Program-made: the position numbers and the translations under genes | From: Phoronis australis | Taxonomy: Eukaryota; Phoronida; Phoronidae | Direction: 5' to 3' | Length of the DNA: 60,000 bases | NCBI GenBank assembly: GCA_002633005.1 | Contig: NMRA01000106.1 | Span: 293,655 to 353,654, forward strand | In this document: positions 57,501-60,000 of the stretch, piece by piece | Layout of the letters: each line of letters begins with the position of its first letter | How positions within the stretch are numbered: the stretch's first letter is position 1 | Notes under the pieces: generated by a model | What the model was told of the DNA's origin: nothing | The model's database searches: none | The model's input: the letters and a program-made list of their open reading frames with translations, nothing else

Positions 57501-60000
57501 CGACAATGGTCACAGTTCTTCGTGACGCAACACTTGCAGGTAGTATTTTACTACCCACGATGCAAGTGACCAACTCTTAGTTAACTTCTTTATCGCTAAT
57601 CCCTGCCCGTACCAAGATCCTCTCTAGAATCGCCAACAAAATGGCTCTGTTGTACATTTTTTCTGTACACTGTAGCAAGTCTTCTAGCTTCAACTACTAA
57701 ATACTATCTGAGTATTTTCCAAACTTGTGTTTTAATCATAATAATGTATCTACTTAATGATTGGCTAATAAAAAACCTCATGAACTGATCTAATCACATC
57801 ATTGGCTGTTACGATTTGCTCTTATAAATTTTTAGAACCTTTAGAGTGCATGGACCCCAGAACCAAGTAGCAAACAGCATCTAAAAATAGTTGACGGAGT
57901 CAAAAAGCACATGTACACAAGTTTAACCCCATGGTTTAAAAACACACATGCACAAATTTTGGGCAAATTAAATGGATTTATCTGTACTAATTACTTAATC
58001 AGTATTTATCCCTGCAAGCTTAAACCATCATCAGGTACATGTATTACTCATGTTCTACATCAACTCGCAATAACAATCAACTTTACATCATACCTGATGA
58101 TGATTTAAGCTATTAAATCGAAACGTTGATCATGAACACCTTTGTCATTTGCGTCGTTAGATTCCTATTATACGTCTTCCCGAAAAACTAATGTCATTAA
58201 ACTCAGTAGGCTTCAATCCCTCATATGCTTCGTTAAGGGTGATTTTATTTGATCATAAACACTAGTGAGCAACTCAGGCCTACGTTGCAGAAGCTTTGAT
58301 CATAAAGTTTCGAGAAAATAATCATTCAAAATTGATTCTCAACAAAAACATTAACACTTCTGAGTCACCGATTTTTAAAACTCGGAGAGTGAGTAACCAA
58401 AAAAAAAATAAAGTTCATCTCAAAGACTTTGAATTGATGGCTACTGATTACGTTTCTATTTCATTGGTATAGGGGTCGCTACATCCAATACTCAGGTTCA
58501 ATAGGCAGGCCTGGCAGACACAGTGTCAGGATTATTAGAAGGCTTATGAGTAACGGACTTCAAACGCAAAGAATGTCGTCATCAGAGTGCATTTAGGGTT
58601 CTCAACGACACTGTGCTGGTTGATGTCTCTTCTGGGCTTGGCCAGGACAATCAGTCAACTTCTCGTCGTTTTCTCGTCATACCAGTGCTCATCGAAAACT
58701 GGCAGCGATTCAACAGCGCTAACGACGTAGCTTGGAAGATCGCTGCCCATGGTAAAACGTAACAATGCGCCCCGGTTGCCGTCGATGTCGCCCTCCCAAT
58801 CGGTTCCAAATTTGCACAGCCCCATCACCATTGCGGCACATCCTTTGTCTCCAATAATTTCTCGTCACCTCCCCTCACTCGTCCCAGATCTTTTGCCCGC
58901 CTCAATAGTTTGTGACGTCCCCAGGAGCCACCACTTTTACTATGCAGCCCTCCTCCTGTTAGGTGCTACCAGGGGAGAACTGCGTCCCCCAGCAACGCTA
59001 CTGACAACTCTCTTGAGAAATCTGTTACCAACTTGATTGCTTGTGTGATAGTACGAACACCAGTAAAACAACCCATTAGACAGTTGAGGCCGGCAGGTCT
59101 ACTTTCCTTTCATAAGAAATACTATCGATAACGTTACTTGTGTTGGGTATCTGATCTCAACTGGTCTGATGTGAACGGCGGGCATGGCGTGTACAGCTCT
59201 ACACTCAAGGCATCAACTTTGCATATATTTTCCAATCGATTGCATGGACAGATATGGCGAACTAAACAAAAGTAAAAATGGAAATGAATGCAGAGGATGT
59301 GTAAGCGTGAACAGACCTAAGCAAGGCACCTGAAGGCATTCTTTCTTCTCTACACTTGGACCGTCGCATGTTCCGCCATATTGTGGATAGGGCGAGTCAC
59401 AACGGCGAAACCTCATCTTGAAAGCTTTCCCGCACGTGGCCGAGCAGACGGACCAGGGTAACCAATCACCCCAACCGCCGATAACTGAAGAAAGAAATTA
59501 CAGTTTCATTTTTGGTGAACATTGAAACGAAAAAAATGGCGCCTACTCTTCCTCAGTCTCAACTATATGCTGAGGTGTGATTTTCTTGAAGAATTCTTCT
59601 AACTCAGCAGTAATTTCGTAAAAAAATGTTAAAATAGAATGTTCTGTGTGAGATCGGCCGTTTGGAAACCACCAGTGATCCACGTTAATGCTCATTTGTC
59701 AATTTATTCATACATGCCGTAAGCTTACCGGGACACCACTTAACATTGCAGTATTCCGTCTGGCGAATTTCTCCGTAACAGTGATCGGAGTCTTCTTGGT
59801 CACAGAGCCTCTCACGATTTCTCGTACCTCCTCCGCAACTCGTGCTGCAAACGGTCCAGGGACTCCATGAAGTGTACTCGATTTCCGTGTCGACTGGCAA
59901 CGGTTCGACAAACGCCAAGTCGTCCTCCCCTCTGTCGAGACGTTCCTCTAAGATTTCAACGGCCGTAAGATCTGTTTCACGCTCAAAGTCGTCAGGTACT
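42555..60000 (-). CDS. TSP1-LamG-Ig single-pass adhesion receptor, 3' part of gene (about 15 exons)
   Basis: On the minus strand the exons 60000-59729, 59484-59317, 53082-52921, 52324-52154, 51604-51336, 50988-50811, 50579-50457, 49668-49430, 48821-48521, 46096-45939, 44673-44526, 44152-44023, 43310-43257, 43146-43103 and 42595-42555 join in a single frame. They give 818 residues (numbered from the window edge). Order: acidic segment (1-38), TSP1 repeats (about 42-91, 92-147, 151-201, 204-258), LamG 1 (about 263-440), LamG 2 (about 449-627), one I-set Ig domain (628-729), a transmembrane helix (about 740-762) and a short charged tail. All TSP1 exons are phase 1 to 1. These modules bind matrix, glycans and partner proteins, so a cell-surface adhesion or guidance role is likely. 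I know no standard family with this order, so no symbol is given. The N-terminus lies outside the window, and more TSP1 exons could hide in the 6.2-kb intron. The last exon is uncertain. Confidence 0.85.
42992..43097. repeat. 13-bp tandem repeat with an E-box in each unit, 39-bp higher order
   Basis: Eight units of GAAACCACCAGGT or variants (GGAACCACCACGT; GAAACCAGCCGGT). Units are arranged so that a 39-base block (three units) repeats. Seven of the eight units carry CAGGTG or CACGTG. Confidence 0.92.
43103..43146 (-). CDS. Receptor gene exon: cytoplasmic tail, small exon 2
   Basis: Acceptor ACTTTCCGCAG, phase 2; encodes QRPEDEYEADLLLEA. The donor GTATGC (phase 1) is weak; without it the frame reads on through the 13-bp repeat to TGA at 42948-42950. 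EADLLL contains an acidic di-leucine-like group (inference). Confidence 0.55.
43257..43310 (-). CDS. Receptor gene exon: cytoplasmic tail, small exon 1
   Basis: Acceptor CTATTTTCAG, donor GTAAGT, phase 2 to 2; encodes KVREIVYGPKAELIFQDP. Strong splice sites and phases support it. Confidence 0.65.
43682..43816. mobile_element. MITE-like palindromic element, 24-bp terminal inverted repeats
   Basis: CCGTAAACTCGCAGGTTAAC at the left end is matched by the complement of GTTAACCCACGAGTTTACGG at the right end (two mismatches over 24 bases). The flanking TA on both sides would fit a TA target. In a receptor-gene intron. Confidence 0.75.
44023..44152 (-). CDS. Receptor gene exon: transmembrane segment
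   Basis: Acceptor TTTGTATTTTAG, donor GTGAGT, phase 1 to 2. TFLIAFCIVALALLKLFVLA spans the membrane and is followed by the basic CRFRDK. If the donor were unused, a TGA would end the protein here. Confidence 0.82.
44229..44403. repeat. Tandem duplication of about 85 bp
   Basis: Both halves start CATTTCAAAAACAAGAAAAA, continue with AAATCGTAATTGAAG and end AAACAGAAATTAAA. In the intron before the transmembrane exon. Confidence 0.85.
44526..44673 (-). CDS. Receptor gene exon: Ig domain, part 2
   Basis: Acceptor TGGTTTCTTTCAG, donor GTAAAC, phase 0 to 1. NVLFLKPSNNDHNEGFYACM gives the second Ig cysteine in a (D/N)xGxYxC context. Confidence 0.9.
44848..44898. repeat. Short tandem duplication, 25-bp unit
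   Basis: GAAGCCAGTACGGAAATAAT occurs twice in a row, separated by AGTTT. Intronic. Confidence 0.8.
45046..45185. repeat. Dispersed repeat family B, copy 2
   Basis: Shares with 5308-5475, in order, the words GTTTGATTGTT, TGACGTCA, GACGTCTTTGTTGCTAT and TTTATGCAAC. Lies in the receptor-gene intron between the Ig exons. Confidence 0.55.
45939..46096 (-). CDS. Receptor gene exon: Ig domain, part 1
   Basis: Acceptor TTTCATTAACAG, donor GTAAAT, phase 1 to 0. VKLICDYTHYV, then RVRWLKFD give the first Ig cysteine and the core Trp. Confidence 0.85.
46539..46566. repeat. Dispersed repeat family C (pair with 48040-48066)
   Basis: TTAAAGGAGCATGCCACCC here is the near reverse complement of GGGTGGCATTCTCCTTTAA at about 48045. 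Two inverted copies in the intron between LamG 2 and the Ig domain. Confidence 0.45.
47738..47824 (+). other. Possible antisense exon inside a receptor intron
   Basis: Plus-strand stretch after the acceptor AGTTTTACAG, ending at the donor GTAAGC, phase 1 to 1. It encodes a charged helical-looking segment with YQFEQENSDEEILERRREKA. No neighbouring exon or start was confirmed and no domain is recognised. It could belong to a nested gene or be chance. An ambiguous base lies nearby at 47891. Confidence 0.3.
48521..48821 (-). CDS. Receptor gene exon: LamG domain 2, part 2
   Basis: Acceptor TACGTTTCAG, donor GTAAGT, phase 0 to 1. RWYLISVEVEDRSATMRIDG, LYVAGGEE and QQGFVGIIHSVYVNDVEFDF complete the LamG fold. 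Confidence 0.92.
49430..49668 (-). CDS. Receptor gene exon: LamG domain 2, part 1
   Basis: Acceptor TTCTAATTACAG, donor GTAAGT, phase 1 to 0, the same intron layout as LamG 1. FQGNDFTYLSMP, then ILEGLLFFNKGKYPGSFIYL are LamG opening strands. Confidence 0.88.
50457..50579 (-). CDS. Receptor gene exon: LamG domain 1, end, and linker
   Basis: Acceptor TTCGTATTTAAG, donor GTATGA, phase 1 to 1. NFRGDIAALRVNYRPFAFD is the typical last LamG strands (F-G-x-I-x-x-L/V-x-V). Confidence 0.78.
50811..50988 (-). CDS. Receptor gene exon: LamG domain 1, part 2
   Basis: Acceptor TTCAATGAATAG, donor GTAAGG, phase 0 to 1. EWTTIVFGLIGNKGFVRVGN and MMTLGGAPGFR fit the middle LamG strands. Confidence 0.82.
51336..51604 (-). 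CDS. Receptor gene exon: LamG domain 1, part 1
   Basis: Acceptor CTTCCACATAG, donor GTACGT, phase 1 to 0. AQFDGYSYLVYP, then ALWVLVRIRPISPDGVIIHR are the opening strands of a laminin G sandwich. The open frame runs on past the donor, but that part reads like intron. Confidence 0.85.
52154..52324 (-). CDS. Receptor gene exon: TSP1 repeat 4
   Basis: Acceptor GTTTTCCAG, donor GTAGAT, phase 1 to 1. WSSWNSWSGCTVTCGIGVRY and six cysteines ending EPCR. Confidence 0.92.
52921..53082 (-). CDS. Receptor gene exon: TSP1 repeat 3
   Basis: Acceptor CCGCTTGTAG, donor GTAAAT, phase 1 to 1. QWTDWSQWSECDSECNGG replaces the usual CSxTCGxG with CDSECNGG; six cysteines, ending LEECS. Confidence 0.88.
53171..53427. 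mobile_element. Long inverted repeat (hairpin MITE), arms of about 116 bp
   Basis: Arm 53171-53286 and arm 53311-53427 are nearly perfect inverted complements (shared words GAATGGATCAACTGAAATTT and AAAGTAAAATCAAAC), with a 24-base loop. No coding capacity. It lies about 90 bases from the acceptor of the TSP1 repeat 3 exon. Confidence 0.9.
56540..56763 (+). pseudogene. Unidentified decayed coding stretch
   Basis: Open frame with coding-like residues (ANLEEIRLKILQTNASQSL; later IARKLQSQFRDSIEERC) ending at TGA, and possible continuation after the stop (DGIIKWNW). No family recognised; a transposon-derived protein fragment is the most likely source. Confidence 0.3.
58094..58124 (+). ncRNA. Hammerhead-like core motif (degenerate)
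   Basis: CTGATGA (58094-58100), one extra T, a perfect 7-bp stem GATTTAA/TTAAATC with loop GCTA, then GAAAC (58120-58124). This resembles the conserved core of hammerhead ribozymes. The extra base and the lack of a convincing stem I argue against activity. An inverted near-copy (CATCATCAG) lies at about 58028-58036. Confidence 0.25.
58470..59036 (+). pseudogene. Transposon-like coding remnant
   Basis: Plus-strand frames give RGRYIQYSGSIGRPGRHSV at about 58471-58530 and then ENWQRFNSANDVAWKIAAHG, with stops and shifts between. The first phrase recalls a GxxGRP segment seen in proteins linked to integrase or transposase genes, but I cannot name the family. Located in the long receptor-gene intron. 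Confidence 0.3.
59317..59484 (-). CDS. Receptor gene exon: TSP1 repeat 2
   Basis: Acceptor TTTCTTCAG, donor GTCTGT, phase 1 to 1. GGWGDWLPWSVCSATCGKAF and six cysteines ending LQVPC. Confidence 0.92.
59729..60000 (-). CDS. Receptor gene exon: acidic segment and TSP1 repeat 1 (runs off the edge)
   Basis: Open from the window edge. After an acidic stretch come YTSWSPWTVCSTSCGGG and six cysteines ending VKWCP, then the donor GTAAGC (phase 1). WSPW and CSTSCGGG are the TSP1 signature. Confidence 0.92.

Larger units (their letters stand above)
53083..59316 (-). other. Long intron of the receptor gene with repeats and TE-like frames
   Basis: 6.2 kb between TSP1 repeats 2 and 3. It holds a long inverted repeat (53171-53427), a degraded plus-strand frame (about 56540-56763), a hammerhead-like core (58094-58124) and a plus-strand TE-like stretch (about 58470-59036). 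I found no further TSP1 exon, but a diverged one could be missed. Confidence 0.5.

Overview
The window looks like nuclear DNA of a marine invertebrate animal. The genes carry extracellular modules typical of Metazoa (thrombospondin type 1, laminin G, Ig, Sushi, MAM, LDL-receptor propeller). Short exons with GT-AG borders sit in kilobase introns, the DNA is AT-rich, and it is full of palindromic short elements, microsatellites and dispersed repeats. Two runs of N mark it as an assembly. I cannot choose firmly between an anthozoan cnidarian and an invertebrate deuterostome or another lophotrochozoan-like lineage. No bacterial operons, rRNA genes or CRISPR arrays were seen.

Layout: (1) 1-3.4 kb holds a frameshifted, intronless LRR-Ig pseudogene abutting an antisense ankyrin fragment. 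(2) 9.1-15.7 kb (+) is a type I membrane protein with an EGF, a YWTD (LDLR class B) propeller and one transmembrane segment. Its large first exon can splice to two further exons that give a long cytoplasmic tail, or can read into the intron and stop. (3) 19.1-27.2 kb (+) is a complete six-exon gene for a 320-residue secreted Sushi-MAM protein; its third intron holds a microsatellite, a tRNA-like SINE and a 20-bp E-box array. (4) 28.7-30.2 kb is a satellite-like block with a CTAGTGG core in a higher-order pattern. (5) 37.9-40.2 kb (+) is a two-exon gene for a secreted protein with GPPG/GAPG segments framed by two four-cysteine clusters. (6) 42.6-60 kb (-) is the 3' part of a large adhesion-receptor gene: at least four TSP1 repeats, two LamG domains, one Ig domain, a transmembrane segment and a short tail, over about 15 exons whose splice phases all agree. 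Its 5' end lies beyond the right edge.

All four gene models were built by reading splice borders and phases by eye. The internal agreement of phases and domain boundaries is the main support. The genes share a theme (cell surface and extracellular matrix) but nothing shows that they act in one pathway. The most interesting points are the TSP1-LamG-Ig receptor architecture, its two possible C-termini, the hidden tail of the LDLR-like protein, the GPPG protein that I could not assign to a family, and the E-box array.
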